Part shown: one piece after another, positions 7,499 through 16,722 of the stretch
How positions within the stretch are numbered: position 1 is the stretch's first letter
Layout of the letters: each line of letters opens with the position of its first letter
Assembly (NCBI GenBank): GCA_020723285.1
Contig: DYJE01000001.1
Coordinates: forward strand, 497,509-561,508
Source of the DNA: Desulforapulum autotrophicum
GTDB taxonomy: Bacteria > Desulfobacterota > Desulfobacteria > Desulfobacterales > Desulfolunaceae
DNA length: 64,000 nucleotides
Reading direction: 5' to 3'
Position numbers and translations under genes: made by a program
Notes under the pieces: generated by a model
Told to the model about the DNA's origin: nothing
Database searches by the model: none
The model's input: the letters and a program-made list of their open reading frames with translations, nothing else

Positions 7499-9780
7499 AA
7501 TTCACCTGTTTCACGTTTCAAAACCATATCCCCGAACAGGAAAATCCGGTTTTCCGGTATTCCCGCCTGTGTGATCAGCTGGTTTTTAAGACTCTTCTGA
7601 ACCCCGTAACTTGGGGTTGCGATCAAGACGCAGCCGTCCACTTTCGCTCCATCTTTTTCTGGATGATACACGGGATAGCCTTCTATGGTTTTTCCCGATT
7701 TGTAGTTGTCCAGAAGGCCGGATACGTCCATGCCCTGCTCCGTCATCTGTTTCGCCATGGCCACCCCGAACTGACCGGCGGGCATCACCGTGATCCCATT
7801 CCGGCCGCCGTTGTTCATTCTTTGTCTCAGATAACTTGCCAGGTCCGCCACAAGGCGGCTGAAATGAGGTGACCCCGGATCAGGGATACACTGGTTCAGC
7901 CCATGTTCGAACAACGAGTGGATCTTTTCGCTGCCCGAGAGCTCGCAGATCTCCTTGACAAACAGAAGCCAGGTTTCGGGGACCAGGGACACGACGCGTT
8001 CACGGGAGATGCCTCTAGACATCAGGAATTCCAGGGCGTTTTGGCGTCCGAAGGTGTCGGCCAGAAGGACAAGATCGGCACCGTTATTTTGGAATGTGTC
8101 CACCGTCTCCCGGTCATAGTTGAAAAAATACCGGTTCGTCGAACCCTCATCCTCGTCGATAAAGCTTGTAATCTTTGAATAATCCAACCCGAAAATATCG
8201 TAGAAGTTCATCAGACAGCCATTGATTCCGGTGCCGTATACCACGATGGACGATGCGTTTTTCACGGCACGTATAAGGCCATCGTAATGATTCCTGAAAC
8301 GTTCATTCAGATACATGTTGTAAAAAATCTGGTGAAAACACCTGGGACAGAACTGCTCCATGCCCAGGATGGTGTTCACCCGGAAAGGAATGGTCACCCT
8401 GGTTTTGCACCTGGGACAGGCCGCGTTCAACGTATCGAGACAAATGTCCTCGGCCTGGTTCTTATGGTAAAGGTGGGTCGCGTACCGGCGAAACGCGTTC
8501 ATCACGGCCGGGAACAAACGGGAGTCCGGTATTCGGCTGACATTCACATAATCCACATTCCTGAATTGCCCGCTGCCCAGGATATTCGAAAAATCAAGCC
8601 GGTCGATATACGTCCGTTCGTCTTTGATCTTTCCTGTTTTCAAGGCATTGTCATATATCGCCGTACCGGGATAGGCGATCAGCAATGCACCTGGACCGAC
8701 GATATCCTCTTCGATCAGCAGATCCATGGTTTTGGCCAAATCTGCCTCGTCCTCACCGTCGCTCCCCATCATGAAGGAACCGAACGCCGGAATGCCCACT
8801 TTTTTGACAAAACGGGCGAACTGACGGATCTGGGAGACATGGGTCCGTTTCCGGAGTGTCTTGAGCACGGTATCCGATCCGCTTTCCACTCCGTATGAGA
8901 TTCCGATACACCCGGATTCTTTCATATCACGAAGCACGGATTCGTCGATGTCCACCCGTAAAAGGCAGACCCAGGGTTTTCCTATACCGCTGTCCCTGTA
9001 GGCCTTTAAAAATTCACGGATGCGTTCCGACGTGGGATAGAGGATCTCGTTGACGAAAGCGAAACCTTCAAAATCGTAGCGATCGTTCAGGTCATGAAGT
9101 TCACGGATCACATCGCCGATTTGCCTCATACGGAAAGAGCCGTTGGTGGGCGAACAGAACGTGCACTTACCGGTGCATCCCCTGCCGGTCAGCACAGGAA
9201 AAGCCTTGAAACCCGGAAAACCTCCCACGCCCGCATTGAGGTAGTGGACCACATCGATGTCTTTCCAGGTGGGGTATAGATCGTGTTCACTGAGATTGAT
9301 TGGCTTCGGAAGGGGGTTTACCACAAGCCTGTTCGTGCCATTCCCTGGAAATACAAGTCCGTCTATGGATTCCGCCTTTTCAGGAGCATTCTCCAGCAGT
9401 GCTTCCAGAAGAAACGGAAGCGTGGACTCCCCTTCCCCCCTGATGCCGAAATCAAAAGGGACCCGCTCAAGCAGAATGTCGAGCGGCATGTCCGATACAA
9501 TCTTTCCACCCAGGATAAAAGGGGTGCCGGGCTTAATCTCGTTCACGCGCCGGCATACATGGGTCAGATCCGGCATGTCGCCTGTCAGTCCTCCCGTGGC
9601 CACGGCATAATAGGAGCCGTCTGCAAGTTTTTGCTCCCAGTCCGAGTTGTCCCGCAGGAGATCCACAAACTCGTAATCCATTCCGTGGGAAATCAGTGAG
9701 GTGATCACATGGGCGAGGCCCACCGGAAAAAAATTGTATCTGGGTTTGACGATCAGAAGCTTTTGGCTGTGAGCATTCAT
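7483..9780 (-). CDS. B12-binding-domain-type radical SAM enzyme with zinc ribbon and two Rossmann-like modules
   Basis: This 765-residue multidomain protein starts with a cobalamin-binding-like domain (residues 8-150; no DxHxxG His seen). A radical SAM domain follows, with GRGCTGKCTFC near residue 205 and later GVESGS and GSFMMGSDGE elements. Two CPRC pairs about 35 residues apart (near 465-495) suggest a zinc ribbon. Two nucleotide-binding modules end the protein: SSIVVYGTGINGCL with TSFIDEDEG, and ITVMPAGQFGVAMAKQM with LLDNYKSGKTIEG and CVLIATPSYGVQ. The second closely matches modules in the next two glycosyltransferases. B12-dependent radical SAM enzymes often methylate unactivated carbons or rearrange sugars. 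I infer a carbohydrate-linked substrate from context only. No strong ribosome site precedes the ATG. Confidence 0.78.
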   Translation of the reverse strand: MNAHSQKLLIVKPRYNFFPVGLAHVITSLISHGMDYEFVDLLRDNSDWEQKLADGSYYAVATGGLTGDMPDLTHVCRRVNEIKPGTPFILGGKIVSDMPLDILLERVPFDFGIRGEGESTLPFLLEALLENAPEKAESIDGLVFPGNGTNRLVVNPLPKPINLSEHDLYPTWKDIDVVHYLNAGVGGFPGFKAFPVLTGRGCTGKCTFCSPTNGSFRMRQIGDVIRELHDLNDRYDFEGFAFVNEILYPTSERIREFLKAYRDSGIGKPWVCLLRVDIDESVLRDMKESGCIGISYGVESGSDTVLKTLRKRTHVSQIRQFARFVKKVGIPAFGSFMMGSDGEDEADLAKTMDLLIEEDIVGPGALLIAYPGTAIYDNALKTGKIKDERTYIDRLDFSNILGSGQFRNVDYVNVSRIPDSRLFPAVMNAFRRYATHLYHKNQAEDICLDTLNAACPRCKTRVTIPFRVNTILGMEQFCPRCFHQIFYNMYLNERFRNHYDGLIRAVKNASSIVVYGTGINGCLMNFYDIFGLDYSKITSFIDEDEGSTNRYFFNYDRETVDTFQNNGADLVLLADTFGRQNALEFLMSRGISRERVVSLVPETWLLFVKEICELSGSEKIHSLFEHGLNQCIPDPGSPHFSRLVADLASYLRQRMNNGGRNGITVMPAGQFGVAMAKQMTEQGMDVSGLLDNYKSGKTIEGYPVYHPEKDGAKVDGCVLIATPSYGVQKSLKNQLITQAGIPENRIFLFGDMVLKRETGELCLQD

Positions 9781-9805
9781 GGCGGAGACTGTTTACCGGA
9801 TTGGC

Positions 9806-11530
9806 TTAAAAAATAAAGGATATAAGGTCATTGACAGCCGTTTTGATGTCCCATCGTTTTCTAAGGGCCAGGACGTTTTTCACCATGCCGTCGTAATCGC
9901 ATTCTGAAATGATCTGGTTAAGCGACCCCACATTTCGGCTGTTTGTCACTATGCCGATGCCGTATTCACGGATGACTTCCACCTGGTAGGTGCTTTCCTC
10001 GGAGCAGATCACGGGAAGACCGGCATTCACGTAAGACAACAGTCGGCTTGTAAACGTGTAGGCATGCCTTTCGATGTCTTCGTCACTCTGGTTGGAAAAA
10101 TCGTAGACAAGCCATCCCCAGTTATAGAGCCTCATGACCTGGTTATGGAATTCCGCGGCAATGGGCCTGTGGTAGTGGATATACCGGTTTTGTTCAGCGG
10201 CGCTGATGAAATCAGGGAGCGCGGTGCCCATGGGATCGGCCGGATTGAAAAAATGCATGTGGATACCCTGTGCCGCCACCTGCCGTGCCAGGGAAAGAAC
10301 GGAATAGACCAGTTCGTCCGGCGCATTCAATATGTGCCCGCTGAACACGATATGCTCTTCCCCGTCCAGTTCTTTCAATGTGTCGCACCGTTCGGGATAC
10401 GGTAAAAATCTCAAGGAGGGCGTTGTGATTCCGAAAAGTTTTTTCGCTTTTTCCATCAGCGCCGGACTGTCCCTGAAAACAATGCCGTCCACCGTTTGAT
10501 AGACCATGCCCCTTGCATGGTTTTCAAGATCGAACAAATCCACGCCGCTTCCTTTTTCGGCATTTTTTACGCCCCGGCCTTTGGAGTATCCGGCATTGTC
10601 GCTCAAGTCGTAGACCTCAAGCACCATTTTGCCGGAAAAAAGATCACGGATCAGAAGGGCCAGCCAGTTGAACAGGGAGTAGTCCACGGCATAAAGGGAG
10701 CAGTTCTTCAACTGACGGACGATGTGGAAAAAAGCCAGCAGGTTGTTTTCCGTGGTTACGGCCACATCGAATGCCCTTCCATATTCACGGACGGACGGGC
10801 CGTACATGATTTCAGGCGAAAGGGACAAGAGGACCACTCGGACGCCTTTCCGTCTCAACGCCCGCACATGCCCGATATAATGGGCGGGAAAAGACGGCAC
10901 GGCGAACACAACGGTACGGGAATCCTGGGGCACGACGGCTTCGATGGCTCTCAGCGCATTCACCACCGTATCATCGGACGTTTGAAGAAGTGTTTCAATT
11001 TTGGCCTGCAGGGTGATGTCGCCGGTCTTTATGATTCTGGCCTTGTCCCCGATGATCTGTTCCATCTGCCGGGCCATGGCGGCCTGGACCCCATAAGAAG
11101 GGGTGGCTAAAATGACAGCATCAAAATCCATGGCCTCGCATGCAGCAGGGTTCAGAACCTGCCAGGTGCCACAGGTCGTCTGACCCGACTTGAAATTGTC
11201 GAGAAAGCCCACGATGTCATAGAGAGAAGGGTCAAGGGCCCTTGCGATATCCTGGGCGAACGATCCGGCCGGCATGAACACGGTTTTTACAGGCGAGTCC
11301 GACGGGGACCGCATCACCGCTTGTTCATGAAGGGATTCAACGATCTTCTTCACATATCCGGCGTCCGCAAAATGATCGGAAGGAACCAGTTTCGTCAGTT
11401 CCTGGTTCACGATGGCCCGCATTTCACCGGGCCAGGCATCAAAGAGCCTGACACCGCCCTTTGTCCCGTGATCCTGAAACAACTGCCTGAGCTTTAGAAA
11501 ATAGAGATCTTCAGGGGCAAAGTCAGACAT
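9806..11530 (-). CDS. GT-B-like glycosyltransferase with N-terminal Rossmann module
   Basis: 574 residues from ATG 11530, which overlaps the upstream stop by 8 bases (ATGTCTGA); a longer reading would need a start deep inside the previous gene. Residues of about 85-190 form the shared module (VFMPAGSFAQDIARAL, IVGFLDNFKSGQT, FDAVILATPSYGVQAAM). The rest resembles a two-domain GT-B transferase: VVFAVPSFPAHYIGHVRAL in the acceptor half and LLSYVNAGLPVICSE-Y near the C-terminus, typical of the nucleotide-sugar half. No signal peptide is seen, so it is expected in the cytoplasm. It most resembles the next gene, which has the same module plus transferase layout. Donor and acceptor are unknown. Confidence 0.72.
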   Translation of the reverse strand: MSDFAPEDLYFLKLRQLFQDHGTKGGVRLFDAWPGEMRAIVNQELTKLVPSDHFADAGYVKKIVESLHEQAVMRSPSDSPVKTVFMPAGSFAQDIARALDPSLYDIVGFLDNFKSGQTTCGTWQVLNPAACEAMDFDAVILATPSYGVQAAMARQMEQIIGDKARIIKTGDITLQAKIETLLQTSDDTVVNALRAIEAVVPQDSRTVVFAVPSFPAHYIGHVRALRRKGVRVVLLSLSPEIMYGPSVREYGRAFDVAVTTENNLLAFFHIVRQLKNCSLYAVDYSLFNWLALLIRDLFSGKMVLEVYDLSDNAGYSKGRGVKNAEKGSGVDLFDLENHARGMVYQTVDGIVFRDSPALMEKAKKLFGITTPSLRFLPYPERCDTLKELDGEEHIVFSGHILNAPDELVYSVLSLARQVAAQGIHMHFFNPADPMGTALPDFISAAEQNRYIHYHRPIAAEFHNQVMRLYNWGWLVYDFSNQSDEDIERHAYTFTSRLLSYVNAGLPVICSEESTYQVEVIREYGIGIVTNSRNVGSLNQIISECDYDGMVKNVLALRKRWDIKTAVNDLISFIF

Positions 11531-13121
11531 GGGTTCCGTTTCTCTTTTCAGATTTTTCAAGGTCATCGTAGAATGTGGTAAGACGTTTGATATGATGTTC
11601 CATGGACAGATGCCCAAGATTTTCAAGGACCTTCCTTTTAAGATCCGCGACACACTCCGGATCAAGGCGGCTGGCCAGGGAATCCACTTCGCTGTACCGG
11701 ATTCCGATTCCCACATGATGGGATTCCACCCACCCTGCCATGTATTCCGCTTCTCCGGCGACGATCACAGGCAGTCCCGCCTCCAGATAGTTGAACACTT
11801 TGGAGCCGAAAGTCGTTTTCAGGAAAAATTCGCTTTCCATGGCCATAGAAAAATCAAATCCGAACCAGCCCAGGTCGTACACGGACAGCACCTGGGCAAG
11901 CCTGTCCTGGGGCACGGCGAAGTGATAATTGAAATGCGTCAGTCTTTCAGCCAGTTCAAGGTAGCTCTCAAAACCTTTTCCTGTGGTATCGATGGCGTTA
12001 TAGATATCGAACCCTATCCCCTGGCGGTCCAGAGATTCGGCGATGGTGTGAAGAGAACTGACCACAGGGTAGGCGTGGGATGACGGGTCGTTCACCACAC
12101 AACCGGCATACACGATTCTGATCTTTCCCTGCCCTTCCCCTTTCACCGGCACTGAATTCTTGAGCGGTGAAAAATCCAGGGACGCGTAACTGTGGAACTC
12201 AAGGACATTCCGGGGGCCCTGCCCATAGTGTTCTGAAAGTTTCCCGATAATTTCAGGAGAATCCTTGATGATCAGGCCGTCGCTTCGGGTAAACAGGTTT
12301 CTCCACGATTCTTTTTCCCGGTTGAGCTGTCTTTCGGACATGAATTTCAGATACGTGGCCTCATCGTCATAAAGAATCTGGTGAAAATCGCAGTAATCGG
12401 TCACAAACACGGCGTTTGACTTCTCAAGGGCCCGTTTCAGCGGAATGGCGGACGCGGTGGTGAGAATCGCGTGAACCACGTCAAACGTTGTAAGTTCCAG
12501 TATTTTGGGCATGATCACATCGTAATGCTCGACCACAAGACAGAGATCGTAAAACCCCCTGTCCCTGAATTCCAAAACGGACAAAGCACTGTTGATATAC
12601 TCATGGCCCGTGATCACGGTGACATGGAAATTGTCTTTTTTGAGGTACTTGATCAGTTTAAGAAAATTATGATGAAAAAAAGGGGTGGTCAGACAGATTT
12701 TTTTCCGGTCTCCGGCCATGGCGTGGTGCCCGGTTATTGAACGGACATGGTCCATCAGCACGGCGTCAAAATCGCCGCTTGTCAGATCAAACAGGGTAAC
12801 GATATCGGCTTTTCGGCCGGGAATGATTTCAACCAGCTGCTCCCGCATATCCTCCTGGACCGTCAGCGAGGGAGTGGCGATAAAAACAGCGTCAAATTCA
12901 ATGGTTTTTAGGATAGCCGGATGATGGATTTCAATCCGGCCATCCCGGCATCTTTCACCGGCCTTGAAATTATCGAGAACCACACTGACCGTCTTCCCCA
13001 TACGGACAAGCTCGTCGGCAAAGGAAAGGGCGAAGGCGCCTGCTGGCATCACGACGAGGGTCTGTTCAGTGTGGAATCTCTGTTCGAGACGCCTGATGTT
13101 GTCCGTCGAAGGATTATCCAT
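11523..13121 (-). CDS. GT-B-like glycosyltransferase with N-terminal Rossmann module (paralogue of neighbour)
   Basis: 532 residues from ATG 13121, which overlaps the upstream stop by 8 bases (ATGGATAA). The N-terminal module (about residues 15-125) shows LVVMPAGAFALSFADEL, VVLDNFKAGERC and FDAVFIATPSLTVQEDM. The transferase part starts near ICLTTPFFHHNFLKL and ends with FNYLEAGLPVIVAGEAEYM, the GT-B signature shared with two other transferases in this locus. The tight overlap suggests coupled translation with the SDR gene before it and the transferase after it. The substrate is not predictable. The N-terminal module could bind a nucleotide or sugar nucleotide, or mediate assembly. Confidence 0.72.
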   Translation of the reverse strand: MDNPSTDNIRRLEQRFHTEQTLVVMPAGAFALSFADELVRMGKTVSVVLDNFKAGERCRDGRIEIHHPAILKTIEFDAVFIATPSLTVQEDMREQLVEIIPGRKADIVTLFDLTSGDFDAVLMDHVRSITGHHAMAGDRKKICLTTPFFHHNFLKLIKYLKKDNFHVTVITGHEYINSALSVLEFRDRGFYDLCLVVEHYDVIMPKILELTTFDVVHAILTTASAIPLKRALEKSNAVFVTDYCDFHQILYDDEATYLKFMSERQLNREKESWRNLFTRSDGLIIKDSPEIIGKLSEHYGQGPRNVLEFHSYASLDFSPLKNSVPVKGEGQGKIRIVYAGCVVNDPSSHAYPVVSSLHTIAESLDRQGIGFDIYNAIDTTGKGFESYLELAERLTHFNYHFAVPQDRLAQVLSVYDLGWFGFDFSMAMESEFFLKTTFGSKVFNYLEAGLPVIVAGEAEYMAGWVESHHVGIGIRYSEVDSLASRLDPECVADLKRKVLENLGHLSMEHHIKRLTTFYDDLEKSEKRNGTHV

Positions 13122-13980
13122 AGAAACCTGCTGAAGCCAGATCGTGTGCAAAACAATCTGCGGCATGCCGCCATGTGGGTGGTTCATTGAAGCTGGAAGC
13201 CAACGCCTGATAAAGGGGCATGGGCTTTCCGGGATGAAACTCCTCTGATTTTACCGGAATGATTTCCACATCGAGAAAAAATTTTTCAGCCAGATACGTC
13301 ATCAGATCATGGAAGGAGACCTCGTCCGCCCCTGAAAGATGGGACACCGTATCCGCCGTTTCTTTCTGGCAGGCGATCCGAAACAGCTTTTCGGCAACCA
13401 TCCTCCCATGCACCGGTGAGTGAATGACGTCTTCGGCAACGCGGATGGTTCTGTTTTGGCGGGCGAGATGCAGCAGCCGGTATATGCCCTGGCGTTCAGG
13501 ATTGACTTTCCGAAGGCCGAGGACCATGGGAATTCGGACAATCCTCAGCAGGGAATGATCAAGCTTATCCAGCATGTTTTCTTCCGCCGACCGGATAAAG
13601 TATCCATAGGGGTCCACAGGGCCGGGCCGATCTTCTGTCGAATACGGTGTGTTTTTATCCCCGCTGAACACCCGGCCGCTGCTTAAAAAAACAAAACGAA
13701 CGCCCCGTTCACAGCACAAGGACGCCAGGCGGAAGGGGTATTTTGAATAGACTTTCTCAAGCGTTTCCGGCTCGGCCTGGGCGTTGCCTGCGGTATTGAT
13801 GACCACGGCCGGTTTCAAACCGACCAGAAGTTCCTTCACCTGTTTTTCGTCGGAAATATCCAGATCCCGGCGGGACAGGTAGACGCAGTTCTCCCTGCCA
13901 ATCGCCTTCATGTAGCTGGCGATCATGCTGTCGCCGCCTGTCACGAGAATACGAACAGATCCCGAATCAGACAAATTCAA
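13114..13980 (-). CDS. RmlD-like SDR family protein with degenerate active site
   Basis: The 288-residue protein has the overall outline of an NAD(P)-dependent sugar reductase such as dTDP-4-dehydrorhamnose reductase: RILVTGGDSMIASYM, LDISDEKQV, VVINTAG, FLSSGRVFSGD, DPYGYFIRSAEE, RIVRIPMVLG. The glycine motif has lost glycines (TGGDSMIAS instead of TGxxGxxG). In the YxxxK site the Tyr is present (DPYGYFIRS) but Ile stands where Lys belongs, with Arg next to it. It may be inactive or work differently. The start is unclear: TTG 13980 has GGAGG 4 bases upstream, and TTG 13974 would give an 8-base overlap like its neighbours. It lies between a radical SAM gene and glycosyltransferases. Confidence 0.7.
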   Translation of the reverse strand: MNLSDSGSVRILVTGGDSMIASYMKAIGRENCVYLSRRDLDISDEKQVKELLVGLKPAVVINTAGNAQAEPETLEKVYSKYPFRLASLCCERGVRFVFLSSGRVFSGDKNTPYSTEDRPGPVDPYGYFIRSAEENMLDKLDHSLLRIVRIPMVLGLRKVNPERQGIYRLLHLARQNRTIRVAEDVIHSPVHGRMVAEKLFRIACQKETADTVSHLSGADEVSFHDLMTYLAEKFFLDVEIIPVKSEEFHPGKPMPLYQALASSFNEPPTWRHAADCFAHDLASAGFYG

Positions 13981-15037
13981 GGTGCCTCCGGTCCGTGGAC
14001 AGGAAATCGTTCAATGCAAGGTTTTTCCCGTGGGAAACACAGTGGTGGGAGCATGCCAATGATGGATTCAGAGCTTTGACGGCCTTTTCATAGGCACTGG
14101 AATGCCACAGCTCTTTTAAAGACATGTCCTTGAGAGACCCGAGAATCCCGGCCTGTGTATAGGCCTTGTCCTGGCAGGTATACACGTTGAGATCCGCAGC
14201 GATCACATTGAGGAAGCCCAGAAACGGACATGTTTCATAGGTCTTGTCGAAAGCGTCCTGGGCTTCGTGGAATTTGTTGACCACTTTGAAACTCGAGTCA
14301 GAAAAATCCGCGTGGGCCCGGTGGATCTGTTCCATGACCTGATTAAAATGGGGTTCGTGGTAGAGGTTGTTTTCCGCGCCCCGGGTGCTGACGATGCAGG
14401 CGCATACTTTCACGTGGTCGGCACCCTTGTCTTTCATCAATCCGATGAATTCATACACATGGTCCTTGTTCATCCGGGTGATGATAAAATTGATGCCCAG
14501 TTCACAATCACGATGTTTCTGTTTTGAAAAGGTTCCGATGTTGTCCGTAATACGGTCGAACTCCTGTTCGTCCACCCCCCGTGACTTTGCCAGCATGTCA
14601 TTGTTCACCGAATCAATGGAAAGCCGGACCCAGGACGCACCCTGGGCAAGCAGAGAACCGGTTTCTCCGGAGAGCCGTGAACCGTTGGTCAGCACGGCAA
14701 CCTTGATGTGATGCTGGAACAGGGATTCAACGGTCCGGTTGATATGCGGGTAGATAAGGGGTTCCCCTCCTCCGGTAAAGGTCACGGCCTTGACACCGCA
14801 TTCCGCCATATCCGTCACAATCTCTTTCATTTTCGTTTCCGGGATCATGTGTTTTTCATCCATCAGTTCCCCGAGAAACAGCTCATCGCTTCGGTAACAG
14901 CAATAAAAGCAGCGATGGTTGCAGGCATTGATGGGCTTCAGCCTGACGTGGACCGGTGCGGTGACCCGTCCGTTTTTCAGGTCGTCCAGCTTGGAGTAAA
15001 AATGAAACATCTTGCCCTGGCTGTATACGTTTTCCAT
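13967..15037 (-). CDS. Radical SAM/SPASM domain protein
   Basis: 356 residues from ATG 15037, which has GAGG 7 bases upstream; an earlier start would run back over the methyltransferase gene. The radical SAM motif is CNHRCFYCC (near residue 42), followed by FTGGGEPL, VLTNGS and RLSIDS. The C-terminus has Cys residues in ETCPFLGF, YTCQDK and LACSHHC, fitting a SPASM or twitch auxiliary cluster. The sequence around TCQDKAYTQAGILGSLKD resembles radical SAM proteins of peptide-modification and glycan loci. It is one of three radical SAM enzymes in this operon. The substrate is unknown; a sugar or amino-sugar oxidation or epimerisation is a guess from context. Confidence 0.8.
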   Translation of the reverse strand: MENVYSQGKMFHFYSKLDDLKNGRVTAPVHVRLKPINACNHRCFYCCYRSDELFLGELMDEKHMIPETKMKEIVTDMAECGVKAVTFTGGGEPLIYPHINRTVESLFQHHIKVAVLTNGSRLSGETGSLLAQGASWVRLSIDSVNNDMLAKSRGVDEQEFDRITDNIGTFSKQKHRDCELGINFIITRMNKDHVYEFIGLMKDKGADHVKVCACIVSTRGAENNLYHEPHFNQVMEQIHRAHADFSDSSFKVVNKFHEAQDAFDKTYETCPFLGFLNVIAADLNVYTCQDKAYTQAGILGSLKDMSLKELWHSSAYEKAVKALNPSLACSHHCVSHGKNLALNDFLSTDRRHLEFV

Positions 15038-15053
15038 GGATCGCCTCACGTCC

Positions 15054-15722
15054 CTATTCAAAAAAAATAAACGAGTAATCCCCTCGATAACCGAAGCGGT
15101 GATAGATCCACTCCCACTCATCCACGGAATAAAAGCTTTCGCAGGTCAGCTGCCAGTAAAGGAGGTTGACCCTTTCGGCTTCATTTCTGTAGGATTCCAC
15201 CATGATATAAGCCCGTTCAGGGTTTTTGAGCACACGGCCGATCTCGCGGACCGCCTTTTCCAGATCGTAGATTTTCAGGTTGTGCAGGGTTCCAAGGCTC
15301 ATCACGTAATCGAAGGATCGGTCCTCGTATGGAAGGGATGTGGCTTCTCCCTTATGCAGACTGTCCTTTATTTCTGGTTTGCAGTGCATAAGGGCATAGT
15401 CGGAAATGTCCACGCCGGTGATCCTGATTCCGGGAAGAAGCTTCTTCATTTCGTAGAGCAGAAAACCCTTGCCGCAGCCGATGTCAAGGATGCTGTCCGA
15501 TTCCGTGAGTTGGTAGTGTTCAATCATATCCCTTGCCACCCCTTCCCACCTTCCGTCATAGGAATACCCCCCGTAACCGTATCGCCTGTCACCGTCCCAG
15601 TAATCCCGGCCGTATTGTTTTGCAATGGTCGCGCACTCGATCTTGTCGTGGTCGCAGACCCTTTCCAGGTAATTGCGCGACGTTTTTTTGTGGAGCTTCA
15701 TGATGAAGTCATGATAGGGCAT
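15054..15722 (-). CDS. Class I SAM-dependent methyltransferase
   Basis: The 222-residue protein has motif I (ILDIGCGKGFLLYEM near residue 80), ITGVDISDYAL for the ribose-binding acidic residue, FDYVMSLGTLHNL and IGRVLKNPERAYIMVE. The N-terminal 70 residues are rich in Tyr and Gly (GYGGYSYDGRW). It starts at ATG 15722 with AGGTG before it and ends 17 bases before the radical SAM gene. It probably methylates a nucleotide sugar or glycan intermediate made by this operon. Methyltransferases of this outline are common in O-antigen and capsule loci. The exact target cannot be read from sequence. Confidence 0.8.
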   Translation of the reverse strand: MPYHDFIMKLHKKTSRNYLERVCDHDKIECATIAKQYGRDYWDGDRRYGYGGYSYDGRWEGVARDMIEHYQLTESDSILDIGCGKGFLLYEMKKLLPGIRITGVDISDYALMHCKPEIKDSLHKGEATSLPYEDRSFDYVMSLGTLHNLKIYDLEKAVREIGRVLKNPERAYIMVESYRNEAERVNLLYWQLTCESFYSVDEWEWIYHRFGYRGDYSFIFFE

Positions 15723-15798
15723 GGGGCACCTGAACCTTTATAGGGGTTGTCATTGATCTGTTTCGATATCGCGAATGAACTTCGAATATTTGAAACGA

Positions 15799-16722
15799 TC
15801 ATCCGATTATTTTCGATATCTCTTTGATTTTTTTAATGACGGAGTCCGAATCGATTCCGAACATCTGCCGCATTCCGGCCTGGTTCCGGATGGCGTGAAT
15901 GAACCGGTTGGGAATGGCCATGGGGTAAATCCGCCGGGAGATGCCCGCTTCGCTGAACCGTTCCAGGAGCCTTGTGTAAAGGCCGCCGTGCCGGAAATGC
16001 TCTTCGAGGACAATCACATGCTCCGTGTTGGAAAGAACCGCGTCCAGCGATTCCATGTCAAGGGGCTGAATCGTGGGCAGGGACACGATTTTCGGACGGA
16101 TTCCCGAGTCCTTCAACCGGTCGGCGGCCTGTACCGCTTCCGCAACGATGGAACCGTAAGCGACCACGGCGATGCCCTCTCCGTCCCGGATCACTCCGGG
16201 GCTTAAAATACCGTTTTCCCGGACGTCCTTCATCACCGGTTCCCCGGATTTGGCAATCCGGATATAAACCGGCGCTTCGCTCTGAACGGCATAGTCCACG
16301 GCAGCCCGGGTCTCGATCCCGTCCGCCGGGGAAATGACGGTCAGGTTGGGCAGGGCGAGGCACAGCGACAGGTCTTCCACGCTGTAATGGGTCATTCCCC
16401 CCGGAGCATAGGTCAACCCGGCCCCGATGCCGACGAGGGTCACCGGAAGGCGCTGGTAGCAGATATCGTTTCTCACCTGCTCGAAGCACCGGTAGAGAAC
16501 AAAGGGGATGATGTTGTAAACAAACACATTGAATCCGGCCATGGCCATGCCCGCCGCATAACCGGTGGCATTGGCCTCGGCGATTCCCGAATTGATGTAG
16601 CGGCCGGGGTAAAGCGCCTTGTAATCTTCGAAAACTCCGAATCCTGCGTCACCCGACACCACATAGATGGATTCATCCGAAACCGCTCGTTCCGTGAGGG
16701 TTTTAATAAAGGTAGTCCGCAT
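15799..16722 (-). CDS. Transketolase, C-terminal subunit
   Basis: This 307-residue protein is the pyrimidine-binding plus C-terminal half of a split transketolase. It carries the TPP-activating Glu in INSGIAEANATGYAAGMA (near residue 45), YAPGGMTHYSVEDL, and a C-terminal domain with VVAYGS and IVLEEHFRHGGL. Its ATG shares one base with the stop of the N-terminal subunit (TGATG), so the two should be made in equal amounts. Transketolase moves two-carbon units and can make sedoheptulose 7-phosphate. A dedicated copy beside heptose-like genes could feed that pathway, although related two-subunit enzymes also act in other sugar and deoxy-sugar routes. Confidence 0.85.
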   Translation of the reverse strand: MRTTFIKTLTERAVSDESIYVVSGDAGFGVFEDYKALYPGRYINSGIAEANATGYAAGMAMAGFNVFVYNIIPFVLYRCFEQVRNDICYQRLPVTLVGIGAGLTYAPGGMTHYSVEDLSLCLALPNLTVISPADGIETRAAVDYAVQSEAPVYIRIAKSGEPVMKDVRENGILSPGVIRDGEGIAVVAYGSIVAEAVQAADRLKDSGIRPKIVSLPTIQPLDMESLDAVLSNTEHVIVLEEHFRHGGLYTRLLERFSEAGISRRIYPMAIPNRFIHAIRNQAGMRQMFGIDSDSVIKKIKEISKIIG

